In this document: positions 1-10,511 of the stretch, piece after piece
How positions within the stretch are numbered: the first letter of the stretch is position 1
Layout of the letters: each line of letters starts with the position of its first letter
Assembly: GCF_000657795.2 (NCBI RefSeq)
Contig: NZ_JHEP02000003.1
Coordinates: forward strand, 1-64,000
Direction: 5' to 3'
DNA: 64,000 nucleotides
From: Bordetella pseudohinzii
Lineage (GTDB): Bacteria; Pseudomonadota; Gammaproteobacteria; Burkholderiales; Burkholderiaceae_B
Notes under the pieces: model-generated
What the model saw: only the letters and a program-made list of their open reading frames with translations
Told to the model about the DNA's origin: nothing
The model's database searches: none
Position numbers and translations under genes: made by a program

Positions 1-238
1 CCAGCACGGCGGTGCCGTTGGAGATCACGCCCACCAGGTTGCCGCGCGCGGTGTATCGGAAAGCATTGAGCGGCTCATCGACGATTTCTTCGCAGGCCGC
101 GGCCACGCCCGGCGTGTAGGCCAGGCCGAGGTCGCGCTGGGTGACCAGCGGCTTGGAAGCCGTGATGGCGATCTTTCCCGGGGTGGGAAACTCGTGATAG
201 TCCAGCGCGGCCTGGCGGTCGTTGGGATTCTGGGGCAT
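1..238 (-). CDS. maeB: NADP-dependent malic enzyme, N-terminus only (runs off window)
   Basis: Only the first 79 codons are inside the window; the gene continues to the left. The start is the ATG at 236-238. The N-terminus has the usual malic enzyme opening: a short [10 protein letters not shown] segment, then [18 protein letters not shown] and [15 protein letters not shown], which belong to the conserved N-terminal malic domain (malate to pyruvate, CO2 and NADPH in the cytosol). The C-terminal NAD(P)-binding domain, and the phosphotransacetylase-like domain of long MaeB proteins, cannot be checked. It is divergent from the LysR gene at 401, with 162 bp between them. Family call is firm; cofactor preference is inferred. 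Confidence 0.85.
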   Translation of the reverse strand, partial: MPQNPNDRQAALDYHEFPTPGKIAITASKPLVTQRDLGLAYTPGVAAACEEIVDEPLNAFRYTARGNLVGVISNGTAVL

Positions 239-342
239 GTCTTGTCTCGCTTGGTACGTGCCGGCATCGGGGCGATGCTGCTCAGCATTTACGCAAGTCT
301 AAAGACCAGATATAAGGTAGCGATTTGAGCTTTTTATAAGTA

Positions 343-360
343 CATAAGGTTTACCTTATG
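343..360. promoter_or_regulatory. Perfect palindrome in the maeB-LysR divergent promoter
   Basis: CATAAGGT and ACCTTATG form a perfect 8-2-8 dyad. A single copy of the half-site (ATAAGGT) lies about 30 bp upstream at 312-318. The dyad sits 41-58 bp before the GTG start of the LysR gene, the usual place for a LysR-type autoregulatory site. Binding is inferred from position and symmetry only. Confidence 0.5.
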
Positions 361-400
361 CTTATTCCATGAAATCTGTATATGTAAACGGGGCCGTATC

Positions 401-1366
401 GTGAGCCTGAGCGCGGCCGAGATCCTGCACCGGCTGGCAAGCCGCCTGAAGATGCGCCATCTGCGTCTCTTGCTGCTGATCCGCCAGCACGGTTCGCTCA
501 CCCGGGTGGCCCAGCATATGGCGACCAGCCAGCCGGCCGTCACCAGCGCCCTGGCCGAGATCGAATCCATGTTCGGTGCGCCCTTGTTCACGCGCTCGAT
601 GCGCGGCATGGTGCCCACGGCCCTGGGGGAGATTGCGCTGGCGCGCGCCCAGGCCATGTTGCAGGACCTGGACCACCTGGCCCGCGATATGGAAGCGGCC
701 GCCAGCGGCCATGCGGCCCATGTCAATGTGGGGGTCATCCCTTTTGTGTCCGGGCAATTGCTGTCGTCGGCCATTGCGCGCACCCTGCCCGATGGGCGGC
801 GTATCACGGTGACGGTGCACGAGGGCACCAGCGACGTCCTGTTGAGCTTGCTGCAAGAGCATGCCCTGGATGCCGTGATCGCCCGCGCGGCCGCGCCCAC
901 CATGCGCGAAAAACTGCAGTTTGAAGTGTTGTACCGCCAAAGGCCCCGCCTGGTGGCCAGCCGGCGCCTGGCGGCGCGGCTGGCGCGCGGCCGCCTGAAC
1001 TGGGACGATCTGGCCGATCTGGACTGGATACTCGGGACGGCGCAGACGCCCATGCGCGAACAGGTGGCCGCGCTCTTCCTGGCCGAGGGTCTGCCGCCGC
1101 CCATGCCGGTCGTGGAAACCAACTCTTCCAAACTCATCGGTGAAATGGTGGCGGCCAGCGAACGCGCGGTCACCGCCCTGCCGGCCGATATCGCCGATGA
1201 GCTGGTGCGTATCGCCGGCGTGGCCATTGTCCCCTTCACTTTTGAGTGGGCCTTGCCGCCTATCGCGCTGTTTACCCGCAAGGACGGCCAGGCGCGCGAG
1301 GCGGATGGCCTGTTCGCCCAGGCCTTGCGCGACGTCTGCGGCCAGATCTACGGGGCCGCCGGCTAG
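401..1366 (+). CDS. LysR family transcriptional regulator
   Basis: A 321-residue LysR-type regulator. The winged helix-turn-helix lies at about residues 15-75 (RHLRLLLLIRQHGSLTRVA, then SQPAVTSALAEIE) and the ligand-binding domain fills the rest. The start is GTG at 401; there is no better ATG before the HTH. It is transcribed away from maeB, and an 18-bp palindrome in the shared promoter may be its operator. Control of maeB is possible from position alone; the effector is unknown. It is followed convergently by the prolyl oligopeptidase gene, 12 bp away. Confidence 0.85.
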   Translation: MSLSAAEILHRLASRLKMRHLRLLLLIRQHGSLTRVAQHMATSQPAVTSALAEIESMFGAPLFTRSMRGMVPTALGEIALARAQAMLQDLDHLARDMEAAASGHAAHVNVGVIPFVSGQLLSSAIARTLPDGRRITVTVHEGTSDVLLSLLQEHALDAVIARAAAPTMREKLQFEVLYRQRPRLVASRRLAARLARGRLNWDDLADLDWILGTAQTPMREQVAALFLAEGLPPPMPVVETNSSKLIGEMVAASERAVTALPADIADELVRIAGVAIVPFTFEWALPPIALFTRKDGQAREADGLFAQALRDVCGQIYGAAG

Positions 1367-1378
1367 GGATCTGCCAGC

Positions 1379-3529
1379 CTATTGCGTGACCGCCCGCCAC
1401 AGAAAACGGGCTTCGAGCGCTTCGGCGTGGGCGATGCTGCGGGCCTCGACGCCCGCGCCATGGCCGCCGTCGCGCCTTTCCAGATACCAGACCCGGTCGT
1501 GGCCCTGCGCCTGCATCCGGGCGGCCATCTTGCGCGCATGACCCGGATGCACGCGGTCATCGGACGACGACGTGGTAAAGAGCACCGCGGGATAGCGCAC
1601 GCCCGGCTTGACCTGGTGATAAGGCGAATAGGCCAGCAGCCAGGCGCGCGCCCGCGGATCGTCCGGATCGCCGTATTCTTCGATCCAGGTGGCGCCCTGC
1701 AGCAGCTTGTGAAAGCGCATCATGTCCAGCACCGGCACGGCGCAGAGCACGGCGGCGAACAGATCCGGGCGCCGCACCATGCAGGCGGCCACCAGCAGGC
1801 CGCCATTGCTGGCGCCGCTGATGGCGAGCTGCCGCGCGCTTGTGGCGCCCGTGTCGATGAGGGATTCGGCCACCGCGATGAAATCATCGAAGGCGACCTG
1901 GCGATGCTCGCGCAAGGCGGCCTGATGCCAGGCCGGCCCGAATTCTCCGCCGCCGCGCGTGCAGGCGATGGCGTAGAGCCCGCCGCCTTCCAGCCAGGTG
2001 ACGCCCGCGGTGGCCATATAGGCCGGTTCGTCCAGGGCTTCTTCAAAGCCGCCATAGCCGTAGAGCAGGCAGGGTTGCGGCCGCGCAGATCTGCGTCCGA
2101 TGAGCCAATACGGTATCTGCACGCCATCGGGCGCGGTGGCATGGCACAGTTGCGCGCTCATGCCTTCGGTGTTGAATTGCGGCGGCAGGCGCGCAAGCAA
2201 TTGCCAGGCATCGGGACCGGCATCGCTGGCGCGCGCATGGTAGAGCGCCGTGGGTTGCAGAAAGTGGTCCACATGCACGAGCACGGTGTCGTCGCGCAGA
2301 CTGTCCACGGCCGTCATCGCCACCGCGCTGTCTCCGGGCGTGGCGATGGACTCGGCCTGCCAGCCGCCTTCGGGCCTGGGCCGCAGGCGGCGCAGATGGG
2401 TCACGCAATCCTGGCGTTCGGTGAGGATGAGGTAATTGAGCGTGAAATCCAGGTCGGCCAGCACGCGGCGCGGCGCTGGCGTGAACAGCACATCGGCGCG
2501 GGTATCGCCCGCCAGGAAGCGCTCGCGCCGCAGGGCCAGCAGGCTGCCGGCCGCGTGCTGGGCGTCGGCCGTCGGCCAGGCCGAGCGCAAATGGATGAAC
2601 AGCCATTCGCGCCACTCGCTGATTTCGGCGTCGGCCGGAACGTCATAGCGCCGCCATTGTTCCGCGGCCTCGTCCAGCCAAAGCCAGTCCGTGCTCCACA
2701 TGCTGAGATAACGCACGGCCAGGTGGCGTTTGAGTTCATGGTCGTACCAGGCGTGCACGGAGATATCGCTGCTGGCGCATTCGAGCACGACGGGAGATTC
2801 TTCTAGCGGCGTGCCGCGCCGCCAGCGGCGCAGCAGGCGCGGATGGCCGGCATCCGTGAGTTCGGCATCGTCGTCCCAGCCCACATAGACGGTGTCGCGG
2901 TCTATCCAATCCATGCTGTGCTGGCCGGGCTCCGTGAGCTGGAAGCCATCCGGCACGAAGCGCCGCGTGGCGACGTCGAACTCCTGGATGATGCAGGCAT
3001 CCGAACCATCGGGCGAAAGCGAGACCAGGGCGCGCTCGCCATCGGGATAGCGCAGGTCGAAATCGGCCAGCGTCCAGCGCGTGCCGTCCGGGCTGTCGCC
3101 GTTGACCGCCAGCGCGTCCACATCCAGCACGGTTTCCCAGCGGGCCTTGCCCGCCAACCAATCCTGCCAGGGCGCGCGCCGCACCAGGCCGAGCGGATGA
3201 TCGGCGTCGGTCCAGGTGTTGTAGGCCCAATCGCCATGCCGCGAGCAGGTGACGATGCGATCGGGGGAGTCATAGATATCGACCAGGCGCTGGGTCAGGG
3301 CCGGGATGGCCGGATCCTGGTCCAGATGGTCGAGGGTCCGCTCGTTTTGCGCGCACACCCATTGCTCGGCCTTGCGGCTGTCCAGTGATTCCAGAAACAG
3401 AAAGGGATCTTGGGGAAGGTCGGGGGCGTTCAAGCTGCGCGGTCCTGTGGCGGTTGCGAAGCTGCCATCATAAGGTCTGGCGGCTTGGCCGGCGGCGTGT
3501 TGAACCGGCATGGCGCCGGCTCGCCTCAC
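1379..3529 (-). CDS. Prolyl oligopeptidase family serine peptidase (S9A)
   Basis: A 716-residue protein with an N-terminal beta-propeller region and a C-terminal alpha/beta hydrolase. Catalytic motifs are visible: GASNGG around residue 570 (Ser nucleophile), SSSDDRVHP at 654-662 (Asp) and DGGHG with His at 690. These enzymes cleave short proline-containing peptides, normally in the cytosol. The GTG start at 3529 overlaps the mnmE stop by four bases, so translational coupling is possible; an ATG at 3511 is an alternative. The conserved family region (DPFLFLE...) begins only about 40 residues in, so the extreme N-terminus is uncertain. No signal peptide is evident. Confidence 0.85.
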   Translation of the reverse strand: MRRAGAMPVQHAAGQAARPYDGSFATATGPRSLNAPDLPQDPFLFLESLDSRKAEQWVCAQNERTLDHLDQDPAIPALTQRLVDIYDSPDRIVTCSRHGDWAYNTWTDADHPLGLVRRAPWQDWLAGKARWETVLDVDALAVNGDSPDGTRWTLADFDLRYPDGERALVSLSPDGSDACIIQEFDVATRRFVPDGFQLTEPGQHSMDWIDRDTVYVGWDDDAELTDAGHPRLLRRWRRGTPLEESPVVLECASSDISVHAWYDHELKRHLAVRYLSMWSTDWLWLDEAAEQWRRYDVPADAEISEWREWLFIHLRSAWPTADAQHAAGSLLALRRERFLAGDTRADVLFTPAPRRVLADLDFTLNYLILTERQDCVTHLRRLRPRPEGGWQAESIATPGDSAVAMTAVDSLRDDTVLVHVDHFLQPTALYHARASDAGPDAWQLLARLPPQFNTEGMSAQLCHATAPDGVQIPYWLIGRRSARPQPCLLYGYGGFEEALDEPAYMATAGVTWLEGGGLYAIACTRGGGEFGPAWHQAALREHRQVAFDDFIAVAESLIDTGATSARQLAISGASNGGLLVAACMVRRPDLFAAVLCAVPVLDMMRFHKLLQGATWIEEYGDPDDPRARAWLLAYSPYHQVKPGVRYPAVLFTTSSSDDRVHPGHARKMAARMQAQGHDRVWYLERRDGGHGAGVEARSIAHAEALEARFLWRAVTQ

Positions 3530-4878
3530 TTGCCTATGCAGAAGCTGGAAAAAATCTCGCCCAGCAAGTCGTCGCTGGTGAAGCGGCCGGTGATGCTGGA
3601 CAGGCTGTCGTGCGCCAAACGCAGTTCTTCGGCAAAGAGGTCCAGCACGCGGTCATCGTGGCTGGCGTGTTCGGCGGCGATGTCGAGGTGATCGCGGGCG
3701 GCCTGCAGGGCGTGCAGGTGGCGTTCGCGCGCCAGCCAGGGCGATTCGGCGCCCGGGTTCCAGCCGGCCAGCTGCAGCAGCCGGGCGCGCAAGGCGTCCA
3801 GCCCCTGGCCTTGCTTGGCCGAGATGCCGATCTGGTTGGCGCCCAGCCGGGGCGGCGCGGGCAGGAGGTCGATCTTGTTGAAGACGGCGAGCACGGGGGT
3901 GCGGGCCGGCAGCCGAGCGGTGATGTCGGCGTCCAGGGTATCGCCGGGAGCGGTGGCGTCCTGCAGGTGCAGGATGACGTCGGCGCGCTCGATTTCTTTC
4001 CAGGTCCGCGCGATGCCTATGCTTTCGACGGTGTCGTCGGTGTCGCGCAGGCCGGCGGTGTCGACGATGTGCAGGGGCACGCCGTCGATATGGATTTCTT
4101 GGACGACTTTGTCGCGCGTGGTGCCGGCGATGGGCGTGACGATGGCGATGTCATCGCCCGCCAGAGCGTTGAGCAAGCTGCTCTTGCCGACATTGGGCTG
4201 GCCGGCCAGCACGACGTGCAGGCCTTCGCGCAGGATGACGCCCTGGCGCGCCTGCGCGATCAGGACATCGAGGTCGGCGCGCAGGGCCTGCAGGGTCGGG
4301 CGCGCCTGGTATTTCTCCAGGAAGTCGATTTCTTCTTCGGGGAAGTCCAGCGTGGCCTCGACCAGCATGCGCAGGTGCACGATGCGGTCGGCCAGCGCCG
4401 TGACGCGCTGCGAGAACTCGCCCGACAGCGAGGCCATGGCGCCGCGCGCGGCGGCTTCGGAGGAGGCGTCGATGAGGTCGGCGACGGCCTCGGCCTGGGC
4501 CAGGTCCATGCGGTCGTTCAGGAAGGCGCGGCGCGTGAATTCGCCGGGCTCGGCCAGGCGCAGGCCGATGCCGCGGCCGGCCTCCAGGCAGCGCGCCAGG
4601 AGGCGCTTGAGCACGGCCGGGCCGCCATGGCCCTGCAGTTCGAGCACGTCTTCGCCGGTATAGGAACTGGGCCCCTGGAAATAGATGGCGATGCCCTCGT
4701 CGATGGCCTGGCCATCCGCGTCGGTGAACGGCAGGTAATGGGCATGGCGCGGGGTCAGGTCGCGGCCCAGCAGCGCGCGGACATAGGCCCGCAGGCTGGG
4801 CCCGGAGACGCGCACCACGCCGATGCCGCCGCGGCCGGGGGCGGTGGCGATGGCGGCGATGGGAAGGGCATTGCTCAT
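3526..4878 (-). CDS. mnmE: tRNA uridine-5-carboxymethylaminomethyl modification GTPase MnmE
   Basis: A 450-residue GTPase that works with MnmG to modify U34 of certain tRNAs. The N-terminal folate-binding domain begins [20 protein letters not shown]. The G domain carries GQPNVGKSS (P-loop), the switch segment GTTRDKV and DTAG. The protein ends with the invariant C-terminal CIGK motif. The ATG at 4878 gives the family-length protein; an open frame continues 20 codons upstream but is not family-like. mnmE normally follows yidC directly; here about 10 kb carrying a dpp operon, an amidohydrolase and katG separate them. Confidence 0.96.
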   Translation of the reverse strand: MSNALPIAAIATAPGRGGIGVVRVSGPSLRAYVRALLGRDLTPRHAHYLPFTDADGQAIDEGIAIYFQGPSSYTGEDVLELQGHGGPAVLKRLLARCLEAGRGIGLRLAEPGEFTRRAFLNDRMDLAQAEAVADLIDASSEAAARGAMASLSGEFSQRVTALADRIVHLRMLVEATLDFPEEEIDFLEKYQARPTLQALRADLDVLIAQARQGVILREGLHVVLAGQPNVGKSSLLNALAGDDIAIVTPIAGTTRDKVVQEIHIDGVPLHIVDTAGLRDTDDTVESIGIARTWKEIERADVILHLQDATAPGDTLDADITARLPARTPVLAVFNKIDLLPAPPRLGANQIGISAKQGQGLDALRARLLQLAGWNPGAESPWLARERHLHALQAARDHLDIAAEHASHDDRVLDLFAEELRLAHDSLSSITGRFTSDDLLGEIFSSFCIGK

Positions 4879-5000
4879 GGCGGACGAAATCAAAACAGCG
4901 GAAAGGGGCAATAAGGGAATATAACTGTTGCGCAGCACAATGGTTGCTGGTTATGGTCAGTGCGCGGTATTTGAACTCGAAACATTCTTGGGAGATCCAG

Positions 5001-6581
5001 ATGGCATTTCGGTTTTCGCGCGGACTGAGCTGTGGCGCGGCGGCGCTGTTGCTCGCATTCGGCACTCAGGCCTGGGCCCGCGATCTGGTGATCGCCCTGA
5101 AAACAGAGCCGAGCTCGATGGATCCGCAGTATCACGCGCTCACGCCCAATACGCAGATCTCCCAGACCTTGTTCAATTCCCTGGTCGAGACGGACGAGAA
5201 ACTGCAGCCGAAGCCCGCCCTGGCCGAGTCCTGGACGGTGGACGGCAAGGTCTGGACGTTCAAGCTGCGCCCCAATGTGAAGTTCGCCGACGGCTCGCCC
5301 TTTACGGCCGAGGACGTGGTGTTCTCCTATGACCGCATCCCCAAGGTGCCCAACAGCCCGTCGCCGTTCACGCTCTATCTGGGCTCGGTCGCCAAGACCG
5401 AGGCGGTGGATCCGATGACGGTGCGCATCACCACCAAGGAGCTGGCGCCCAATCTGCTGGTCAACCTGGCGCAATTGCCCATCATGTCCAAGAAGGCGGC
5501 CTCGGGCCCGGCGCCGGAAGGCAAGACGACCACCGAGCTCAACAGCGGCGACGGCCTGGTGGGGACGGGTCCTTATAAATTCGTGTCATGGAAGCGCGGC
5601 GCCGAGCTGGTGTTCGCCCGCAATGAAAACTACTGGGGCCCCAAGCCGACCTGGGACAAGGTGATCTACCGTCCCATGACCAATGCCGCGGCCCGTGTGG
5701 CGGCCCTGCTGGCCGGCGATGTGGACATGATCGAGGATCCCCCGACCGACGACCTGTCCAAGCTCAAGGCCGACAAGAAGCTCTTCGTCGAGGAAACGCC
5801 CTCGGTGCGGGTGGTGTATGTGGCCCTGGACCAGTTCGCCGAACCCAGCCCGGGCGTCAAGGGCACCGACAAAAATCCCATGAAGGACAAGCGCGTGCGT
5901 CAGGCGCTGTCGCTGGCGCTGAACCGCGACGCCATCGTCGAGCGCGTGATGGGCGGCGTGGCCCAGCCGGCCGGCAACCTGCTGCCCTACCCCATGTTCG
6001 GCGCGTCCAAGGAGCACGCCAAGGCCGCCAAGCCGGATGTGGAGAAAGCCAAGGCCTTGCTGAAAGAAGCCGGCTATCCCAATGGCTTCGAGATCACGCT
6101 GGGCGCGCCTTCGGGCCGCTACGTCAATGACGCCAAGGTCGCCCAGGCCATCGCCTCGATGTGGACGCGCATCGGCGTGAAGACCAATGTGGACGCCATG
6201 GCGCCGCCCGTGTTCTTCAAGAACCGCGACAGCTATTCCTTCAGCGCCTATCTGGCGGGCTGGTCGGTGACCAGCGGCGAGATGTCCAATGCCTTGACCT
6301 CCTTGCTGGTGACGCGCAATCCCGAGGCCGGCCTGGGCACCACCAACCGCGGCCGCTATTCCAACCCGGCGATGGACGCGCTCGTCAAGGAGGCCTCCGG
6401 CACCATGGACGATGCCAAGCGCGCCGCCTTGCTGCAGAAGGCCAGCAATCTGGCCATGGACGACTACGCCATGCTGCCAGTGCATTTCGAGCTGTCGGTC
6501 TGGGCCATGAAGAATGATGTGCGCTACAAGGGCCGGCCTGACCAGATCACGCTGGCGCAGAACGCGACGTTGAAGAAGTAA
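5001..6581 (+). CDS. ABC transporter periplasmic substrate-binding protein (SBP_bac_5, dipeptide type)
   Basis: A 526-residue extracytoplasmic binding protein of the DppA/OppA family. A Sec signal peptide (positive FRFSRG, hydrophobic AAALLLAFG, then AWA cleavage before RDLVIALK) spans about residues 1-26. The mature part shows the family signatures SSMDPQYHALTP and AEDVVFSYDRI. The ATG at 5001 follows GGAG at 4991-4994. It is the first gene of a five-gene transporter operon, with the permeases and ATPases following at -4 to +12 bp spacing. Peptides are the likely substrate by family and by the downstream M20D hydrolase, but glutathione or related ligands are possible. Confidence 0.92.
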   Translation: MAFRFSRGLSCGAAALLLAFGTQAWARDLVIALKTEPSSMDPQYHALTPNTQISQTLFNSLVETDEKLQPKPALAESWTVDGKVWTFKLRPNVKFADGSPFTAEDVVFSYDRIPKVPNSPSPFTLYLGSVAKTEAVDPMTVRITTKELAPNLLVNLAQLPIMSKKAASGPAPEGKTTTELNSGDGLVGTGPYKFVSWKRGAELVFARNENYWGPKPTWDKVIYRPMTNAAARVAALLAGDVDMIEDPPTDDLSKLKADKKLFVEETPSVRVVYVALDQFAEPSPGVKGTDKNPMKDKRVRQALSLALNRDAIVERVMGGVAQPAGNLLPYPMFGASKEHAKAAKPDVEKAKALLKEAGYPNGFEITLGAPSGRYVNDAKVAQAIASMWTRIGVKTNVDAMAPPVFFKNRDSYSFSAYLAGWSVTSGEMSNALTSLLVTRNPEAGLGTTNRGRYSNPAMDALVKEASGTMDDAKRAALLQKASNLAMDDYAMLPVHFELSVWAMKNDVRYKGRPDQITLAQNATLKK

Positions 6582-6593
6582 GCGGCAGCCCGG

Positions 6594-7568
6594 ATGCTTG
6601 CAACCATCATACGCAGGCTGCTGCAAACCATCGTCGTGATGGTGGTGATGTCGGCGGTGGTCTTCGCCGGCATCTACATGGTCGGCGATCCCGTGTCCAT
6701 GCTGGCCAGCCCGGAAGCCACGGAGGCGCAACGCAGCGCCATCCGTGCCGCCTTGGGGCTGGACCAGCCACTGTGGCGGCAATACCTGATCTTCATGGGC
6801 CAGGCCGTGCAGGGCAATTTCGGCAACAGCTTCCTGACCGGCGAGCCGGCCATGCGCCTCATCCTGCAGCGCATGCCGGCCACGATGGAGCTGGCCGTGG
6901 TCGCCATGACGCTGTCGGTGCTGATCGGCGTGCCCCTGGGCATCCTGGCCGGGCTGCGGCCGCGCGCGGTGAGTTCCCGGGCCATCATGACGGGGTCGGT
7001 GCTGGGCTTTTCGCTGCCCAATTTCTGGGTGGGGCTGATGCTCATCATGGTGTTCGCCGTCAGCCTGGGCTGGCTGCCGGCCAGCGGCCGCGGCGCCACC
7101 GTGAGCGTGGCCGGCGTGCCGTTGAGCATCCTGACGCTCAGCGGTTGGGCGGCCATCATCCTGCCGGCGGGCACGATCGCGCTGGCCAAGTGCGCGCTCA
7201 TCATTCGCGTCACGCGGGCGGCCACGCGCGAAAGCCTGCCGCAGGACTACATCAAGTTCGCGCGCGCCAAGGGCCTGTCGGAAAAACGGGTGCTGGGCGT
7301 GCACCTGCTCAAGAACATCCTCATCCCCATCGTGACGGTGGCCGGGCTCGAACTGGGCCAGGTGGTGGCTTTCGCCGTCGTGACCGAAACCGTGTTTTCC
7401 TGGCCGGGCATGGGCAAGCTCCTGATCGATTCCATCATCACGCTGGACCGGCCCGTGGTGGTGGCCTATCTGATGCTGATCGTGTTCTTCCTGGTCATGC
7501 TCAATCTGGTGGTGGACATCATCTACACCGTGCTCGACCCCCGTGTCCGCCTGGAGGCCCGCCGATGA
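6594..7568 (+). CDS. Dipeptide/oligopeptide-type ABC transporter permease (DppB-like)
   Basis: A 324-residue inner-membrane permease. It starts with the typical IIRRLLQTIVVMVVMS first transmembrane helix and carries about six membrane segments. The BPD_transp_1 EAA loop is seen as RAATRESLPQDYIKFARAKGLSEKRVLGVHLLKN near residues 208-241. It lies 12 bp after the binding protein gene and overlaps the second permease gene by ATGA (7565-7568), which indicates coupled translation. Confidence 0.92.
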   Translation: MLATIIRRLLQTIVVMVVMSAVVFAGIYMVGDPVSMLASPEATEAQRSAIRAALGLDQPLWRQYLIFMGQAVQGNFGNSFLTGEPAMRLILQRMPATMELAVVAMTLSVLIGVPLGILAGLRPRAVSSRAIMTGSVLGFSLPNFWVGLMLIMVFAVSLGWLPASGRGATVSVAGVPLSILTLSGWAAIILPAGTIALAKCALIIRVTRAATRESLPQDYIKFARAKGLSEKRVLGVHLLKNILIPIVTVAGLELGQVVAFAVVTETVFSWPGMGKLLIDSIITLDRPVVVAYLMLIVFFLVMLNLVVDIIYTVLDPRVRLEARR

Positions 7569-8470
7569 CCAGCACCACGGCCGCGCTGGCCAAACCCATG
7601 ACGCCGTCGCGGCGCTTCGTGAGCGATTTCTGCGCCAGCAAGCTGGCGGTGCTCGGGCTCGTCCTGCTCATCGTCACGATAGGCGCGGCGGTGTTCGCGC
7701 CCTGGATCGCGCCGCAGAATCCCTACGACATCGGCGGCCTGGATATTCTGGATTCCAAGCTGCCTCCGGGCAGCGCCAGCGGCGACGGCGGCATGACGTA
7801 TTGGCTGGGCACCGATGGCCAGGCGCGCGACATGCTGTCGGCGATTCTCTATGGCATGCGCACCAGTCTGCTGGTGGGCGCGGTATCGGTGGCCGCGGCC
7901 TTTGTGATCGGCGCGGCCGTGGGATTGATCGCCGCCTATTTTGGCGGGCGTATCGATGCGCTCTTGATGCGGATCGCCGATATCCAGCTGTCCTTCCCCG
8001 CCATCCTGGTGGCCTTGATCCTGTTGGCCATCCTGGGCAAGGGGGTGGACAAGGTGATCATCGCGCTGGTGGTGGTGCAATGGGCGTATTTCGCGCGCGC
8101 CGCGCGCGGCGCGGCGCTGGTCGAGCGCGGCAAGGAGTACGTGGAGGCGGCGCGCTGCATGTCGCTGGGCTGGACGCGGGTGCTGTTCCGCCATGTGCTG
8201 CCCAACTGCATGCCGCCGCTGATCGTGATCGCCACCATCGACCTGGCGCATGCCATCGCGCTGGAGGCCACGCTGTCTTTCCTGGGTGTCGGCGTGCCGG
8301 TCACCGAGCCTTCGCTCGGGATGCTGATCGCCAATGGCTTTGAGTATCTGCTGTCCGGGACGTACTGGATCTCGTTCTTTCCGGGCATCGCGCTGGCCCT
8401 GCTCATTATCGCCATCAATCTGGTGGGCGACCATCTGCGCGATGTGCTCAATCCCCGCAACGAAGCATGA
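7565..8470 (+). CDS. Dipeptide/oligopeptide-type ABC transporter permease (DppC-like)
   Basis: A 301-residue second permease. The N-terminal OppC_N-type segment (FVSDFCASKLAVLGLVLL) is followed by the periplasmic loop ending in WLGTDGQARDMLSAILYGMRTSL, a hallmark of DppC/OppC proteins. The EAA loop is RGAALVERGKEYVEAARCMSLGW. The start overlaps the previous stop, and its own stop overlaps the ATG of the next gene by four bases (8467-8470). Confidence 0.92.
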   Translation: MTSTTAALAKPMTPSRRFVSDFCASKLAVLGLVLLIVTIGAAVFAPWIAPQNPYDIGGLDILDSKLPPGSASGDGGMTYWLGTDGQARDMLSAILYGMRTSLLVGAVSVAAAFVIGAAVGLIAAYFGGRIDALLMRIADIQLSFPAILVALILLAILGKGVDKVIIALVVVQWAYFARAARGAALVERGKEYVEAARCMSLGWTRVLFRHVLPNCMPPLIVIATIDLAHAIALEATLSFLGVGVPVTEPSLGMLIANGFEYLLSGTYWISFFPGIALALLIIAINLVGDHLRDVLNPRNEA

Positions 8471-9453
8471 GGGCGGACATGATGGACAAGGCGCCCGTGC
8501 TCGACGTCAGGAATCTGAAGACGCATTTCTTCACGCGCGCCGGCGTGGTCAAGGCCGTCGACGGCGTGGATCTCTATCTGCGCCAAGGCGAGATCCTGGG
8601 CCTGGTGGGCGAGTCCGGTTCGGGCAAGAGCATCACCGGCTTTTCGCTCATGGGCCTGCTCGACGAGCCGGGCCGCATCGTCGAGGGCGCCATTCTGTTT
8701 GACGGCGAGGACCTGCGGCAGGCCGACGCGAAGCGCTGGCGGGCCTTGCGCGGCGAAGAAATGGCCATGATCTTCCAGGATCCCATGATGACGCTCAACC
8801 CGGTCTTGCGGGTGGACACGCAAATGGTGGAGACGGTGCTGGCGCATCATGACGTCAGCCGCTCGCAGGCCATGGCGCGCGCGCTGGAAGTCCTGACCAT
8901 GGTGGGCATCCCCTCGCCGCGGGAGCGTTTGCGCGCCTATCCGCATGAGCTGTCGGGCGGCATGCGCCAGCGTGTGGCCATCGCGATCGCCTTGCTGAAT
9001 TCGCCGCGCGTGATCATCGCCGATGAGCCGACCACGGCGCTGGATGTGACCATACAGGCGCAGATTCTCTACGAAGTCCGGCGCCTGTGCCGCGAGACCG
9101 GCACGGCCCTGATCTGGATCACCCATGACCTTGCCGTGGTGGCCGGGCTGGCCGACCGCATCGCCGTCATGTATGCCGGGCGCGTCGTCGAGACGGGCAC
9201 GAGCAAGGATGTGATCGGCCATGCCCTGCATCCCTATACGCTGGGGCTGATGGCCTCCATTCCGAGCGCGCAGGGGCGCGGCCAGCCCCTGGCGCAGATT
9301 CCGGGCATGACGCCGTCGCTGCTCAACCTGCCGGAAGGCTGCGCGTTTCGCCAGCGCTGTCCGCGCGCCAGCGACGCCTGTCTGCGCGAGCCCGAGTCGC
9401 GCGAAATCCGGCCCGGGCATTGGGTGCGCTGCTGGCATGCGGGAGAGGCATGA
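8467..9453 (+). CDS. Peptide ABC transporter ATP-binding protein (DppD-like)
   Basis: A 328-residue nucleotide-binding subunit. Walker A is GESGSGKS, the ABC signature is LSGGMRQR, and Walker B runs into DEPTTALD. The C-terminal oligopeptide/dipeptide domain contains the [14 protein letters not shown] cysteine pattern, a possible metal or Fe-S site of this subfamily. The ATG at 8467 overlaps the previous stop; ATGs at 8479 and 8482 are also possible and have AGGGCGG just upstream. Energises the two permeases. Confidence 0.93.
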   Translation: MRADMMDKAPVLDVRNLKTHFFTRAGVVKAVDGVDLYLRQGEILGLVGESGSGKSITGFSLMGLLDEPGRIVEGAILFDGEDLRQADAKRWRALRGEEMAMIFQDPMMTLNPVLRVDTQMVETVLAHHDVSRSQAMARALEVLTMVGIPSPRERLRAYPHELSGGMRQRVAIAIALLNSPRVIIADEPTTALDVTIQAQILYEVRRLCRETGTALIWITHDLAVVAGLADRIAVMYAGRVVETGTSKDVIGHALHPYTLGLMASIPSAQGRGQPLAQIPGMTPSLLNLPEGCAFRQRCPRASDACLREPESREIRPGHWVRCWHAGEA

Positions 9454-10478
9454 TGGATAAGTCTGTGGACAGCCCCCTGCTGTCGCTGCGAGGCCTGGAA
9501 ATGCGCTTTGAGCGGCGGGTGGACATGGCCGGGCGTATCGCGAATCTGTTTGGCGCCGGCCTGAAAGACCAGGTGGTGCACGCCGTGGCCGGCGTGGACC
9601 TCGATGTGCGGGCGGGCGAAGTCATCGGCATCGTGGGCGAGTCCGGCTGTGGAAAATCCACGCTGGGCCGCATGGTGGCGGGGATTCTGTCGCCCTCGGC
9701 GGGCCAGATCCAGTATCAGGGCGAGGATGTGGCGAGCCTGGGCGCGCCGGCGCGGCGGCGCTATGAGCTGGCGGTGCAGATGATCTTCCAGGACCCCTAT
9801 GCCTCGCTCAATCCGCGCATGCGCGTCATCGACATCATAGGCGAGGCGCCAGTGGCGCATGGGCTTATCGCGCGTCGCGAGCGCGATGACTATGTGGCTG
9901 GCCTGATGCGCCAGGTCGGGCTGGACCCGGCTTATGCACAGCGTTATCCCCATCAGTTCTCGGGCGGGCAGCGCCAGCGCATCGGCATCGCGCGGGCGTT
10001 GGCGCTCAAACCCACCGTGATCGTGTGCGACGAGGCCGTGGCGGCCCTGGATGTTTCCATCCAGGCCCAGGTCATCAATCTGTTCGGCCAGCTGCGCCGC
10101 GATCTGGGCTTGACCTATCTGTTCATCAGCCACAATCTTGGCGTGGTGTCCTATATCTCGGACCGCGTCGCCATCATGTACTTGGGGCGCGTCGTCGAGC
10201 TGGCCGACACCGACGCCATTTTCGGCCAGGCCAACCATCCCTATACCCAGGCCTTGCTGCGCGAGCTGCCTACCCTGGATACCGAGCGGCGCGAGTACCG
10301 GCCCATCCAGGGCGAGCTGCCCTCGCCCTTGGCGCCGCCGGCCGGCTGCGCGTTTCATCCACGCTGTCCGCGCGCCATGCCGCGCTGCGGCGAGCAACGG
10401 CCTGTGTTGCGCGAAATCGCCCCGCGGCACTGGAGCGCCTGCCACCTCAACGACGAGGCCGGCGGCGGCGCGTGCTAA
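9450..10478 (+). CDS. Peptide ABC transporter ATP-binding protein (DppF-like)
   Basis: A 342-residue second ATPase. Walker A GESGCGKS, signature FSGGQRQR, Walker B VCDEAVAALD, and the C-terminal CAFHPRCPRAMPRC motif. The start overlaps the upstream stop (ATGA, 9450-9453); an ATG at 9453 would be better spaced from GGGAGAGG at 9441-9448. The usual P/T of the D-loop region (DEPTSALD) reads DEAVAALD here. It is the last transporter gene; the hydrolase gene starts 33 bp later. Confidence 0.93.
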   Translation: MMDKSVDSPLLSLRGLEMRFERRVDMAGRIANLFGAGLKDQVVHAVAGVDLDVRAGEVIGIVGESGCGKSTLGRMVAGILSPSAGQIQYQGEDVASLGAPARRRYELAVQMIFQDPYASLNPRMRVIDIIGEAPVAHGLIARRERDDYVAGLMRQVGLDPAYAQRYPHQFSGGQRQRIGIARALALKPTVIVCDEAVAALDVSIQAQVINLFGQLRRDLGLTYLFISHNLGVVSYISDRVAIMYLGRVVELADTDAIFGQANHPYTQALLRELPTLDTERREYRPIQGELPSPLAPPAGCAFHPRCPRAMPRCGEQRPVLREIAPRHWSACHLNDEAGGGAC

Positions 10479-10511
10479 AAGAAAACCGTTCTCTCCACCC
10501 CGGCAACCATC

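Noticed and set aside
3385-4914. 509-codon plus-strand open frame
   Set aside because: Antisense shadow of mnmE.
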